Shown here one piece after another: positions 1 to 8,650 of a stretch of 34,343 nt of DNA. Both the position numbers and the translations under genes were made by a program. Where the stretch lies: positions 1 to 34,343 of the forward strand of contig JANXRC010000238.1 of the NCBI GenBank assembly GCA_025353195.1. Reading direction: 5' to 3'. The stretch's first letter is position 1. The number at the start of each line of letters is the position of its first letter. The notes beneath the pieces are model-generated. The model saw nothing but the letters and a program-made list of their open reading frames with translations, searched no databases and was not told where the DNA came from. This DNA is from Rhodocyclaceae bacterium (lineage in GTDB: Bacteria; Pseudomonadota; Gammaproteobacteria; Burkholderiales; Rhodocyclaceae).

Positions 1-246
1 CCGATCTCTGATGTAGATGGCGAGCTGCGTCGCCTCCGGTCCCGGCAGCAGCATGCAGAAGTTGAGAGCGTGCAGATAGCGGTGCTCGGAGATCCAGCGC
101 CGCCGCTCGACAAGTTCCTGATGCATCATCGCGATCTGTCCGGCGGGGCCGCCGAAACTGATGAAGCCGAGTTTCAGCCAGTACTTAAAGGCTTCGCCGA
201 GCGTCGGTGCGGGAGGCGCGGTGGTCGGGATGTGGACATCATTCAT
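1..246 (-). CDS. chrA: Chromate transporter ChrA, N-terminal part (cut by window edge)
   Basis: Only the first 82 codons are inside the window; the gene continues beyond position 1. The translation shows the N-terminal CHR domain signature: [12 protein letters not shown] near residue 32, then [25 protein letters not shown] and YI. In this family the protein is an inner-membrane transporter that expels chromate (CHR superfamily, long-chain type). The start is ATG at 246, and it overlaps the chrB stop by 8 bases (ATGAATGA), which points to translational coupling and one chrB-chrA transcript. Transcription probably starts upstream of chrB. Confidence 0.93.
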   Translation of the reverse strand, partial: MNDVHIPTTAPPAPTLGEAFKYWLKLGFISFGGPAGQIAMMHQELVERRRWISEHRYLHALNFCMLLPGPEATQLAIYIRDR

Positions 247-1150
247 GCGAATTCTCCTGCTGGTAGTTCTGATAAAGATTGTCGAGGACGCGGCTCGCCT
301 CGGTCACCAATTTGTCGTCGTTGGGCGCGGTAGCCCGTGCGCCAGCCAGCACCGCCTCGATGCCGGCCGCCTCGGCCACCGGCACGCCGCCGACATCGAG
401 GCAATGCACGATGGCAGCAATGCGGATGATGGCGAGATCACTGTCCAGACCGAAACTTGCCGCCAGCACCTCGAACGTAACCCGGCCATCGACATGGGTG
501 AAAGTCGCACCGTCGAAGTCGAAGCCGAGGGCCGTTTTCGGGCATTTCTTCGGATTGTCGAGCCAGAGAAATTTCGCCCTTTTGTCGATGAAGCGGCGGA
601 TCAGCCACGCCGAGGCCATGCGATCGACCCAGAGGTTCTTCCGTGTCGCCCAGGTCCGGCCTGAATAGTCGACGCTGGCGAGACGGCGAATCCGGCCCGA
701 AATCGCCGAAGGCTCACCGCTGGCAGCCACTTCCAGCGCCGCGAAGGCGTCCTGAGCCTGACGCCGCGCCTCGCCGGGGAAATAGTCAGTGGCAACCAAT
801 GCCGCCAAGTCGCGGCGCAGACTGCGCAGCACCTTGGCGTCTCCAGCATTGACGCCGGCCATTGCCACCAGCAGGCGGGAGTATTCGGGAGCGCGATCAA
901 ACAACGCAACGATTTCAGCTTGCTGCGCGTCGTCGCGCCCGCGAAGACGGTAGATATCGGCCGTGCCGTGCACCGCACCCACGTCCGCGGCAATCTGCGC
1001 CAATGCGGCCGCATGCTCCGTTGACTCGGGAAGCAGATACACGCCGTCGCGCAAGGTCGCGCAGCCCAAGGCGCGCAGCGCGCGCCAGATGCGCATGCGG
1101 CCGGCCGATTGCCGTGTCGGCAGGCTGACAAAAAGTGCGAGGAAGTCCAT
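239..1150 (-). CDS. chrB: Chromate resistance protein ChrB
   Basis: A 303-residue protein with the usual two-part ChrB organisation. The N-terminal half contains [12 protein letters not shown] and DGVYLLPE. The C-terminal half contains the conserved [20 protein letters not shown] segment, [13 protein letters not shown] and AAIVHCLD. In this family ChrB accompanies ChrA and has been reported as a chromate-sensing regulator of chr expression; the C-terminal half is sometimes annotated as an independent ChrB domain. I chose ATG at 1150 because the reading frame further upstream begins only with a TTG at 1168 that lies inside the palindromic operator. It is the first gene of chrB-chrA, with its own promoter just upstream. 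Confidence 0.9.
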   Translation of the reverse strand: MDFLALFVSLPTRQSAGRMRIWRALRALGCATLRDGVYLLPESTEHAAALAQIAADVGAVHGTADIYRLRGRDDAQQAEIVALFDRAPEYSRLLVAMAGVNAGDAKVLRSLRRDLAALVATDYFPGEARRQAQDAFAALEVAASGEPSAISGRIRRLASVDYSGRTWATRKNLWVDRMASAWLIRRFIDKRAKFLWLDNPKKCPKTALGFDFDGATFTHVDGRVTFEVLAASFGLDSDLAIIRIAAIVHCLDVGGVPVAEAAGIEAVLAGARATAPNDDKLVTEASRVLDNLYQNYQQENSHE

Positions 1151-1156
1151 CGGCGG

Positions 1157-1180
1157 GTTACATCGCAATATTGATGTAAC
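1157..1180 (-). promoter_or_regulatory. 24-bp palindromic operator before chrB
   Basis: The sequence GTTACATC-N8-GATGTAAC is a perfect 8+8 bp inverted repeat with an AT-rich spacer. It lies 7 bases upstream of the chrB start and just downstream of the predicted -10 box, so it covers the expected transcription start. This is the classic place for a repressor site. ChrB itself is the obvious candidate ligand, but that is inference. Confidence 0.65.
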
Positions 1181-1181
1181 A

Positions 1182-1211
1182 AGTATAACACTATTGATAA
1201 CTATATGACAA
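1182..1211 (-). promoter_or_regulatory. Predicted sigma-70 promoter of chrBA
   Basis: Read on the minus strand, a -35 box TTGTCA (1206-1211) and a -10 box TATACT (1182-1187) are separated by 18 bases. Both boxes are near consensus in an otherwise GC-rich genome. Transcription would begin near 1175, inside the 1157-1180 palindrome. Confidence 0.6.
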
Positions 1212-1279
1212 CAATAATTCCCGGCAGCTGTCCAGGTCAGGCCAGTGAGACGATCTGTCCCGACCTGTCCCCGCCAGCG

Positions 1280-2329
1280 TCAATGAGTATGCCGGTGGTG
1301 AGCCTCGGGAAAATGCTGATGCGTGTGTATCTGCGGTGGGTGCTGGTGCGGGTGGCGGTGCCGGGTGCCGGGCATCACCGGAACCTCGTGCTCGTGCTGG
1401 TGGTGCTCGTCATCGGTGTGTTCATGATCGTGCCTCACAGCTTCGTGGGCATGTTCATGTTCATGGTGCTCGGTTACGTGCAACCAGGTGCCCAGCGCCA
1501 TCAAGGCGCCGGCGACGAGCAACGGCATCGTCACCGGTTCGCCCATGAGCACTGCCAGCAAGGCGCCGAAGAACGGCGCGACCGAGAAGTAGGCACCCGT
1601 GCGTGCAGTACCCAGGTGGCGCAAGCCAACCACGAATAGCGCCAAACTAACACCATAGGCAAGAAAGCCCAGCACCATCGCAGCGGCCAAATTCGCCGGT
1701 GCCGGCAGGGAAGCGCCCAGTGAAAAAGCAAGGATCAAATTGACGACACCGGACACCAGACCTTTCACCGCCGCGATCCAGGTGGCATCCGCAAGCGAAA
1801 TCTTGCGGGTCAGGTTGTTGTCGATACCCCAGGCGAAGCAAGCGCCGAGGACGGTCAGGGTTGGCCACCACCCGGCTAGCTGGGCGTCTCCCTGCCAACT
1901 AAGAACAACCGCGCCTGCCACGATGGCCGCCATGCCCAGAGCAATACGCCGGTCGAAATTCTCCTTGAACGCAAACCACGCCAGCAGCGCAGTGAATACG
2001 CCTTCGGCATTCAACATCAGCGAAGCGCCAGACGCGGGCATGCCGGTCAGGCCGACCATTAGCAGCACCGGGCCGACCATACCGCCCGCCAATATAGCCC
2101 CTGCAAACCAGGATACCTCACTGCGGGGAAAGCGAACCACGGGCGCGCGGATCAGGTAACGATACAGCGTCAGCCCAAGCCCCGAGCCAAGATAGAGCAG
2201 ACCCGCCAATAACCACGGACTTACGCCATCGAGCAACCATTTCGCAAGCGGTGTTCCCGCGCCAAACAACAGGGCAGCTCCGAGTGCCGCAGGCACGCCC
2301 GGTTGGCGAAAGCCCTTTTTCCGATTCAT
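1280..2329 (-). CDS. DMT-superfamily (EamA) permease with histidine-rich C-terminal tail
   Basis: A 349-residue inner-membrane protein. Residues about 12-285 carry two EamA repeats with roughly ten hydrophobic segments, typical of drug/metabolite transporters. The last 66 residues form a hydrophilic tail with 24 histidines in HxH and HH patterns. Most EamA proteins end soon after the last membrane segment, so the tail is an addition. Histidine-rich tails usually bind transition metals (nickel, cobalt, zinc, copper), which fits the neighbouring chromate and nickel genes, but the substrate cannot be read from the sequence. The ATG at 2329 has only a weak ribosome site. It lies 62 bases downstream of the small gene at 2392-2661 and may share its transcript. 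Confidence 0.82.
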   Translation of the reverse strand: MNRKKGFRQPGVPAALGAALLFGAGTPLAKWLLDGVSPWLLAGLLYLGSGLGLTLYRYLIRAPVVRFPRSEVSWFAGAILAGGMVGPVLLMVGLTGMPASGASLMLNAEGVFTALLAWFAFKENFDRRIALGMAAIVAGAVVLSWQGDAQLAGWWPTLTVLGACFAWGIDNNLTRKISLADATWIAAVKGLVSGVVNLILAFSLGASLPAPANLAAAMVLGFLAYGVSLALFVVGLRHLGTARTGAYFSVAPFFGALLAVLMGEPVTMPLLVAGALMALGTWLHVTEHHEHEHAHEAVRHDHEHTDDEHHQHEHEVPVMPGTRHRHPHQHPPQIHTHQHFPEAHHRHTH

Positions 2330-2391
2330 GTGTTCAGCCGTCGATCACGTGTTTGCTCAGGAACTTGTTATGGCATACCGACAATCATCGC

Positions 2392-2661
2392 TCAAACGTC
2401 GCCGGCCAATCCCTTGCGCAGGAGTTCACCCACCAACTCGTTCAAACCAATCTGGCGTGACTCGGCGAGCGCACGGATCTCTCCGGCGAATTGCGCATCC
2501 AGCTTTACCGCAAAGGGAATCAGTCCCCTGGCCTGGTCCAGCTTGCGTTGCTCTTTGCGGTCGGGCATGGCGCCCCCGGCGAATCGATCCGGTGTCCCGG
2601 CGCGCTTCATGCGTTCATCGAGTTTGAGGGCCATGTTCTTTGCGAGGTCGGTTCTTTTCAT
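2392..2661 (-). CDS. Small conserved-looking protein, unknown function
   Basis: An 89-residue charged protein that I do not recognise with certainty. The first half is basic and rich in Lys/Arg/Asp (LDERMKRAGTPDRF). The second half has the pattern IGLNELVGELLRKGLAG, which resembles the first helix pair of ribbon-helix-helix DNA-binding proteins. The gene starts 8 bases after the stop of the SNF2 helicase on the same strand, so it is almost surely co-transcribed with it. It could be a DNA-binding accessory protein; a toxin–antitoxin role is unlikely because no toxin lies next to it. Confidence 0.6.
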   Translation of the reverse strand: MKRTDLAKNMALKLDERMKRAGTPDRFAGGAMPDRKEQRKLDQARGLIPFAVKLDAQFAGEIRALAESRQIGLNELVGELLRKGLAGDV

Positions 2662-2669
2662 TGGGGGCC

Positions 2670-5600
2670 TCAGGTAAGCGGCTGAAACAATACATCAAGA
2701 TCGCCGGCAGTAATCAGATGACCACCGCCCTCGCCGCCAGAACCGCCTTTTTTCATCAGTTGATCGGCGAGGCCGCGCTTGCGGTTTTGCAGGGCAAGAA
2801 TTTTTTCTTCGACCGTACCCTGTGTCATCAGTTTGTAGACAAACACCGGCTTGTCCTGTCCTATCCTATGGGCGCGGGCCGTCGCCTGTTCTTCGACTGC
2901 CGGATTCCACCACGGATCGTAATGAATCACGGTATCGGCGGCCGTCAGATTCAGGCCCGTACCGCCGGCCTTGAGACTGACCAGGAACAACGGCACGCGG
3001 CCTTGCTGAAAGTCGCTGATCGGCGTTTCACGGTCGCGGGTCTGGCCGGTGAGCTTGGCATAGAAGATGCCGCGCTTTTCGAGTTCCAGCTCGATCAGCG
3101 CCAGCATCGAGGTGAACTGGGAGAACAGCAGCACCTTGCGGCCCTCGTCGAGCAACTCATCGAGCATTTCCATCAAGGTCGCCAGCTTCGCCGAATGGGC
3201 ATGACCTTTCTTCACCAACGCCTCGGCGGCCGGAAGTTTCACCAGGCGCGGATCGCAGCACACCTGCCGCAACTTGAGCAGTGCATCGAAGATCATGATC
3301 TGGCTGCGACCTATCCCCTGCTCGGTCAGTACCAGGCGAAGTTTACGGTCGAAAGCCACGCGCAGCGATTCATACAGATCGCGCTGACCGCCTTCGATTT
3401 CAACCCAGCGCACCATCTCGGTACGCGGCGGCAGGTCTGTCAGCACCTGTTCCTTGGTTCGCCGCAATAGAAAGGGTCGCACCCGGTCGGCAAGGCGGAT
3501 GCGCATTTCGTCGTCGCCCAGTTTTTCGATCGGCGTTCGAAACACCTGGGTAAAGCGCTTGGAATTGCTCAACAGCCCCGGCATCAGGAAATCGAACTGG
3601 GCCCAGAGTTCACCCAGATGATTCTCCAACGGGGTACCGGTGAGCGACAGGCGATGACGCGCCTTCAGGCTGCGTGCCACTTGGTGCGACTGCGCCTTGG
3701 GGTTCTTGATGAACTGGGCCTCGTCCATCACCAGCAGGTGCCAGTCGTGCGCCAGCAGCGTTTCGCGGTCGCGCACCAGCAGGGGGTATGTGGTCAATAC
3801 CAGATCGGCATCGGCGATCTCGCCAAAGCGCGTGGCGCGGTCCTTGCCGTGAAGCGTGAGTACCTTGAGCCCTGGCGCGAACTGTGCTGCCTCGTCGCGC
3901 CAGTTGGCCATCAGGCTGGTGGTAGCTACCACCAGACTGGGCCGATCCGCGCGGCCCGATGCCTTTTCCAGATGGAGATGGGCGAGGGTCTGCACGGTCT
4001 TGCCCAGGCCCATGTCATCGGCAAGAATTCCGGCCAGTCCGTACTCACGCAGAAATTGCAGCCAGTCCAGGCCGATCTGCTGATACGGGCGCAGCGTGGC
4101 GTTGAATCCGGGTGCCTGCGCACAATGGGTCAAGCCGGAAAAGTCGCGCAGGCGCCGACCCAGAGCACGCAACTCTTCGCCGCCGATCCATTGCGTCGGC
4201 AGATCATCCAGCCCGGCCAACGCCGCCGCATTGTGGCGCGACAGGCGCGGCCGGTCGTCGTCAAGAAATTCCAGCAAGGGCAACAACCACGCCTTGAGCC
4301 GACCCGCCGGCACCGGCAGGATGCGTCGCGCATCCAGTGCAACAGGAAATGTCTGGCTGTCTTCGAGCCCGCGCACCACGTCGAGCAAATCCGGCTGTTC
4401 GCGCAGCAGGCGCAGCAGTGGCGGCACCAAGCTCACACGCTCGCCGGCTACGCGCACGCCCAGATCCAGATCGAACCAGTCGTTGCCGACCGACTCTTCG
4501 ACCGCGACGAACCAGTCTTCCGCCTGAGCGATGCAATACGGAAAATCCTCGGCAAGGACCACCGGAATGCCCTGTCGTTCCAGTTCGGGCACACCCTGAT
4601 TGAGGAAGGACAACCAACCGACCGCATCGTTGCGCAGTGGCATCAGGCCATCCTCGGTCCCCTCAAGACGCTGATAGCTTCCCAGGCTGCGCTGCCAGTC
4701 CTCAAGCCCTGCAGCTTGCAGCAGTTGCCACACCTTGTTTTCTGCTTCCAGATCACGTTGCAGGGTTTGCCACTGTCCGCCAGCGCGCTGCCGCATGAAA
4801 GGCGAAGGCTGCTCGACGCCCACCACAGTCAAGCCCTGCGGATAGTCGAAATAAAGCACGGCGAGCGCCAGATCATCATGCAGACGATTCATCGCCGTGT
4901 GACGGAAGCGCCCCTGGGTCAACAGCAGCCGCGCGACAGGCTTTCCCGCGGCCACGGCTTCCGGCGCATCAGGCAGCGGCAGTGCCATCTGCCGCTCGCG
5001 CGCCAGCTTTGCCAACTGCTGTCGCACCAGCGGCGCATCGGCTTCATTCAGCGGCGGTGCGGTCATGAGTTGCTGCAGCAGATGGGCGGACAGGTCCGAC
5101 TGCAATTCACCGACCACACGAGCCGCGGTATCGACATAGAACGGCGGCCAGGTGGGGATCATCTGCACGGAGGCCGGCAGGTCGAACACCAGTTGCTGCA
5201 GGCCGGCCGGATTGTGCGTCCACAGCAGATCGAGCGCCATTGGCGCGCCCGACTCCAGCGGCAGTTCGACCAGGCCGTCGAGATACAGCCTTCCCGTGCG
5301 CAGCGCCAGACGCAGCAGCAGAGCGCCGGTCTCGCCACTCAGGTCGACCGCCTCATTGTAGAAATAACTGCCACCGGCCTGCAGCGCAAGAAACAGGCGC
5401 AGCACGGGAATATCCTCGTCAAGGATGAACTCCCGATGACTGCGGGCGCTGCCCAAGTCATAGGGCTGCGGCCGGTAAACCGCCGGCTTGCCAAAGCCGC
5501 CCTTCTTCAGCGGCCGGCTTTTGCCCAAGGAAAGGCTGGGCGGACTGCCCGGCCGTAACAGATAGACCACGCGAGACTGGGAAACCTTTGCAGGTAGTCT

Positions 5601-6032
5601 GGTCGCCTCCGGTTCATCCAGCGAACCCAGCCAGTCGAGTGTCGCCGCACTGGGTTCGGGATAATCGCCGTCATGCCGCCTGGGTGTATCCGCGTGCCCG
5701 GCGAAATTGCCTATGTCGGTGGTCTGTGCCAGCGTCAGCAGTACCGACACCACATGCTTGCAATTTTCCTGCATCGGACACATGCAGACGCTATCGACGT
5801 CGACGATCGCGCCGCCCTGATCTACTTCCAGCCAGAGATCGACTTCGTATGGACGGGGTCGCGTCCCCTGCACCACCGCTTCGACATGGACTTCGCCGGG
5901 CGCCCGTTCCACCTTCTTCATCCGGACGCGACCTTCGATCGCATAAGCCCGACCGCGTTGTAGTGTTCCTCCGTCAAAGTGCGCGGCAAATTTGCCCAGA
6001 ACATCGGTAGCGGGGATTGGATTGGCAGCCAT
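2670..6032 (-). CDS. SWIM zinc-finger SNF2/DEAD-box helicase
   Basis: A 1120-residue SWI2/SNF2-type ATPase. An N-terminal SWIM zinc finger has Cys83, Cys85, Cys91 and His93 (CMC-x5-CKH). A long middle region of unclear fold follows. The C-terminal ATPase has motif I ADDMGLGKT near residue 673, motif II MDEAQ near 765, motif III LTGTPLEN and motif VI HRIGQ near 1053. These double-stranded-DNA translocases remodel protein–DNA complexes; bacterial members (RapA/HepA-like) are linked to RNA polymerase recycling or stress, but the precise role of this subfamily is not established. The ATG at 6032 is followed directly by a globular N-terminus. It is first in a minus-strand unit with the 89-residue gene. 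Confidence 0.93.
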   Translation of the reverse strand: MAANPIPATDVLGKFAAHFDGGTLQRGRAYAIEGRVRMKKVERAPGEVHVEAVVQGTRPRPYEVDLWLEVDQGGAIVDVDSVCMCPMQENCKHVVSVLLTLAQTTDIGNFAGHADTPRRHDGDYPEPSAATLDWLGSLDEPEATRLPAKVSQSRVVYLLRPGSPPSLSLGKSRPLKKGGFGKPAVYRPQPYDLGSARSHREFILDEDIPVLRLFLALQAGGSYFYNEAVDLSGETGALLLRLALRTGRLYLDGLVELPLESGAPMALDLLWTHNPAGLQQLVFDLPASVQMIPTWPPFYVDTAARVVGELQSDLSAHLLQQLMTAPPLNEADAPLVRQQLAKLARERQMALPLPDAPEAVAAGKPVARLLLTQGRFRHTAMNRLHDDLALAVLYFDYPQGLTVVGVEQPSPFMRQRAGGQWQTLQRDLEAENKVWQLLQAAGLEDWQRSLGSYQRLEGTEDGLMPLRNDAVGWLSFLNQGVPELERQGIPVVLAEDFPYCIAQAEDWFVAVEESVGNDWFDLDLGVRVAGERVSLVPPLLRLLREQPDLLDVVRGLEDSQTFPVALDARRILPVPAGRLKAWLLPLLEFLDDDRPRLSRHNAAALAGLDDLPTQWIGGEELRALGRRLRDFSGLTHCAQAPGFNATLRPYQQIGLDWLQFLREYGLAGILADDMGLGKTVQTLAHLHLEKASGRADRPSLVVATTSLMANWRDEAAQFAPGLKVLTLHGKDRATRFGEIADADLVLTTYPLLVRDRETLLAHDWHLLVMDEAQFIKNPKAQSHQVARSLKARHRLSLTGTPLENHLGELWAQFDFLMPGLLSNSKRFTQVFRTPIEKLGDDEMRIRLADRVRPFLLRRTKEQVLTDLPPRTEMVRWVEIEGGQRDLYESLRVAFDRKLRLVLTEQGIGRSQIMIFDALLKLRQVCCDPRLVKLPAAEALVKKGHAHSAKLATLMEMLDELLDEGRKVLLFSQFTSMLALIELELEKRGIFYAKLTGQTRDRETPISDFQQGRVPLFLVSLKAGGTGLNLTAADTVIHYDPWWNPAVEEQATARAHRIGQDKPVFVYKLMTQGTVEEKILALQNRKRGLADQLMKKGGSGGEGGGHLITAGDLDVLFQPLT

Positions 6033-6362
6033 TCAATAGAAGGAAGATCAGACAGTAGGGGGTCGGCGACCATAGCACATACCACCCGCCATTGAGCTTT
6101 TGATTTCCCGTTCAGCGCCTTCGTCGACAATTGCAGAACGCGCGCCGTAGCGCCAGCGCCGACTCTGCTGCCGGTAGCTGAAACATCACCAGGCCGGATA
6201 GCTGTCTGGGATGGCTGCATAGATGCTAACCATCTCGACATCGGCCTAATTTGGCAAGTAATTGATTCAATGGGAGTCGTTCAGCAACTTTGCCTGGGCA
6301 TGGATTTTGTATGAGGTTTTGAATAGACTTCATACCGTGCACCGCTGAATAGGCTCCCATCC
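6033..6362. other. Divergent intergenic region, helicase / nickel permease
   Basis: This 330-base region separates the helicase (minus) from the nickel permease (plus) and must hold both promoters. I found no convincing gene. The right end holds the NikR-type operator at 6309-6335. No clear -35/-10 pair could be assigned with confidence. Confidence 0.6.
6309..6335 (+). promoter_or_regulatory. NikR-type nickel operator
   Basis: GTATGA-N15-TCATAC lies 27 bases before the nickel permease start. The half-sites are identical to those of the Escherichia coli NikR operator (GTATGA-N16-TCATAC); the spacer is one base shorter here. A nikR gene is 0.9 kb away. The expected effect is nickel-dependent repression of the permease. 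Confidence 0.75.
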
Positions 6363-7190
6363 ATGGATTTGCCCAACGACTGGATCGCTCTCCTCGCCCT
6401 GGTTTTCATCCTGGGCGCCAAGCACGGCCTCGACGCGGATCACCTGGCCACCATCGACGGGCTGACACGCTACAACCTGCGTTTTGCCCCTACTCGAGCC
6501 CGCTGGTGCGGATCCCTCTTCTCGCTCGGACACGGCGCTGTCGTCATGCTGATCGCGCTCAGCGTCGGCTTGGTGTCGACCGGGTGGCAGGTACCGGAAT
6601 GGATGGAAGACCTCGGCACCTGGATTTCCATCACCTTCCTGACGATGCTTGGCATCCTCAATCTGCGTGCCGTGCTGATGGCACCAACCGGCGACATGGT
6701 CGCCACCATAGGCATCAGGGCCGGCCTCTTGTGCCGTCTGCAGGCCACGTCGCACCCTCTGGCGATTGCCGCCGTGGGTTCGCTTTTCGCACTATCTTTC
6801 GACACCATGAGTCAGGCCGCGCTGTTTGCCGTCACCGCCACCCGGCATGGTGGCGTCGCCCACGCCTTGACGCTAGGCCTGGCATTCACCGTCGGCATGT
6901 TGCTGGCCGACGGCGCCAATGGGCTGTGGATCGCTCGTCTGCTGAGCCGCGCCGACCACCGCGCACGCGTCGCCTCGCGCGTCATGGGCCTGATGGTGGC
7001 CGCCATCAGCTTTTCGGTCGCCGGCTTCGGTCTGGCGCGCTGGTTGCACGCTGATATCTCGCACTGGTACGAAGGCAAGGAACTGCTGGTCGGCGTCAGC
7101 GTCATTGCCTTGCTGACCGGCAGTTTTGTCTTTGGCAACTGGCTGGCGCGCAATCAGCGCCTGGCGGGAGTCGAATCCACCGCGCGTTGA
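6363..7190 (+). CDS. Nickel/cobalt permease, NiCoT (HoxN/NixA) family
   Basis: A 275-residue inner-membrane protein with about seven or eight hydrophobic segments. It shows the NiCoT signatures: KHGLDADHLATID near residue 19 (the family H-x4-DH metal motif), FSLGHGAVV near residue 58, LSFDTMSQA near 145 and GMLLADGANG near 180. Family members take up Ni2+ with high affinity, and here the metal would supply the [NiFe] hydrogenase encoded downstream. It is shorter than HoxN (about 350 residues), chiefly because of shorter loops. A NikR-type operator precedes it. The ATG at 6363 keeps the whole first membrane segment; the ribosome site is weak. Confidence 0.92.
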   Translation: MDLPNDWIALLALVFILGAKHGLDADHLATIDGLTRYNLRFAPTRARWCGSLFSLGHGAVVMLIALSVGLVSTGWQVPEWMEDLGTWISITFLTMLGILNLRAVLMAPTGDMVATIGIRAGLLCRLQATSHPLAIAAVGSLFALSFDTMSQAALFAVTATRHGGVAHALTLGLAFTVGMLLADGANGLWIARLLSRADHRARVASRVMGLMVAAISFSVAGFGLARWLHADISHWYEGKELLVGVSVIALLTGSFVFGNWLARNQRLAGVESTAR

Positions 7191-7254
7191 ACTACGGTCG
7201 GCAACCGGCTCTTGCCCGAAACAATCCGTCCGCGATAGGCCTGTTCGCGACTTC

Positions 7255-7737
7255 TTAAGTCTTGGGCTTCAGATGCACGTGGCCATGCGTCCGGCCGGCC
7301 GGCGTGTAGTCGTGACGATGCTCGCGACCTGAATCGACGTCGACATCGATCAGGTTGAGCTGACCGTGACGCACGCCGCGCTCGGCGACCAAGGCATCCG
7401 AAAAGCTGCGCACCGCGGCAGTCGACCCGCGCAGGATCACGCTCTCAAGGCAATTTTCGTGATCGAGGTGGGCATGCAGGGTGGCCACCGTCAGATCGTG
7501 CCGGCCATGCTGCAAGGCCGTCAGTCGTTCGGCAAGATCGCGCTCGTGATGGTTATAGACATAGGACAGATTGGCGACGCAATGGGTGGCCTCGCCGCGC
7601 TTCTGCCGCGCCTGCTCGAGATGCGCACGCAGCAGATCGCGCACCGCTTCGGAGCGATTCCGATAGCCGCGTTCGGCGATCAGGCGGTCGAACTCGGCGG
7701 CCAGATCGGCGTCAAGCGAAATCGTTATGCGCTCCAT
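7255..7737 (-). CDS. nikR: Nickel-responsive regulator NikR
   Basis: A 160-residue protein with an N-terminal ribbon-helix-helix (MERITISLDADL, then RNRSEAVRDLLR) and a C-terminal ACT-like nickel domain. The high-affinity nickel ligands known from E. coli NikR are present at the equivalent spacing: His77 from one subunit and His88, His90 and Cys96 from the other (HAHLDHENCLE). In the family nickel binding promotes DNA binding and represses nickel uptake. The most obvious target is the GTATGA palindrome at 6309-6335. It follows the HD-domain gene with one base between them, so it is the second gene of that unit. The His-containing C-terminal tail (REHRHDY, HGHVH) is longer than in E. coli. Confidence 0.95.
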   Translation of the reverse strand: MERITISLDADLAAEFDRLIAERGYRNRSEAVRDLLRAHLEQARQKRGEATHCVANLSYVYNHHERDLAERLTALQHGRHDLTVATLHAHLDHENCLESVILRGSTAAVRSFSDALVAERGVRHGQLNLIDVDVDSGREHRHDYTPAGRTHGHVHLKPKT

Positions 7738-7738
7738 C

Positions 7739-8650
7739 TTACTGGCCGCCCTTCATTTCCAGCACTTTCTCGACCACGCCACCACGCTTCAAGGATTCCA
7801 GGCGATGTTGTCTTTCGATCTTTATCACGCGCTGCAGATAATCGAGATTGCGTTCAATCGATTCCATGTAGAAATTCCGCTCGGCACCTTGCTGCTCGCT
7901 GAAATGCTGTGTCAAATGTGTTGAAAGGCCATTCAGATCCTGGTCAAGCCGGGCCTTGGTCATGCCGTAAAAGGCAGTGGTCTTTTCCAGAAGTTCGTGA
8001 ACATCGGCAAAGCCACCCATCCGCGCTTCCTCGAACTCGAAGTACAAAAGCAAGATCCGCTCTAGATATTCCCGGTTGGCCATCTGGCCGATCAGATCGG
8101 CGGTCGCGGTAGCGTAGGCGGCGCGCTGCTGTTGCGGGTTGTCGAACTTAACCCAGTCGGTGTGTTTGCGGTGGTCGGTGAGCAGAATCACCTTGGTGGT
8201 AGTGTCGAGCACATCCGGCGGCAAACCGGTCAGATGCCGACGCGCAAACTCGACGCCGCGTAGCACATGGCTATCAGTGAACTGCGCACCAGTGCCGCTG
8301 GCCTCCTCGTCATTCATCAGGTAGCCGACATCGTGCATCAGGGCACCAATCAGCGCAGCGTCGATGTGATCGGCATCGAGGCCTTGGCCGGCCAGATGCA
8401 ATCCATGCAGCATGCGCGCGGCGCACAGCACGACTTCGTTGGTATGGGTGCGGTTGTGATAAAGCGTCTTCAGCTTCTGATAGCCCGGCAGATCGCCATC
8501 AAATGCACGATCCAGCAGACTGAAGGTGTCGGCAATCCGGGTCAGATCATGGCCTGGCGCAAAAGCATGGACGATCATGCCGACCTGCGCCTCCACCTCT
8601 CCGGTGTCGCGGGTGTTTCCCAGCGCGGCAAAGGGGCTGTCGTGAGTCAT
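7739..8650 (-). CDS. HD-domain metal-dependent hydrolase
   Basis: A 303-residue soluble protein. The HD signature is HTNEV near residue 71, ALMHDVGYL near residue 106 and a later TDHRKH, giving the H…HD…D metal-binding set. HD proteins are phosphohydrolases for nucleotides, cyclic nucleotides or other phosphoesters; the substrate here is unknown. The C-terminal quarter is rich in charged residues and probably helical. It is the first gene of a two-gene unit with nikR and diverges from hoxF, so it shares the promoter region with the hydrogenase. The context suggests a link with nickel or hydrogen metabolism, but the sequence does not show what it is. Confidence 0.8.
   Translation of the reverse strand: MTHDSPFAALGNTRDTGEVEAQVGMIVHAFAPGHDLTRIADTFSLLDRAFDGDLPGYQKLKTLYHNRTHTNEVVLCAARMLHGLHLAGQGLDADHIDAALIGALMHDVGYLMNDEEASGTGAQFTDSHVLRGVEFARRHLTGLPPDVLDTTTKVILLTDHRKHTDWVKFDNPQQQRAAYATATADLIGQMANREYLERILLLYFEFEEARMGGFADVHELLEKTTAFYGMTKARLDQDLNGLSTHLTQHFSEQQGAERNFYMESIERNLDYLQRVIKIERQHRLESLKRGGVVEKVLEMKGGQ

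Noticed and set aside
3618-5558. A 646-codon open frame on the plus strand
   Set aside because: It is antisense to the SNF2 helicase, whose motifs are clear. Long antisense frames are expected in GC-rich coding sequence, and this one shows no domain.
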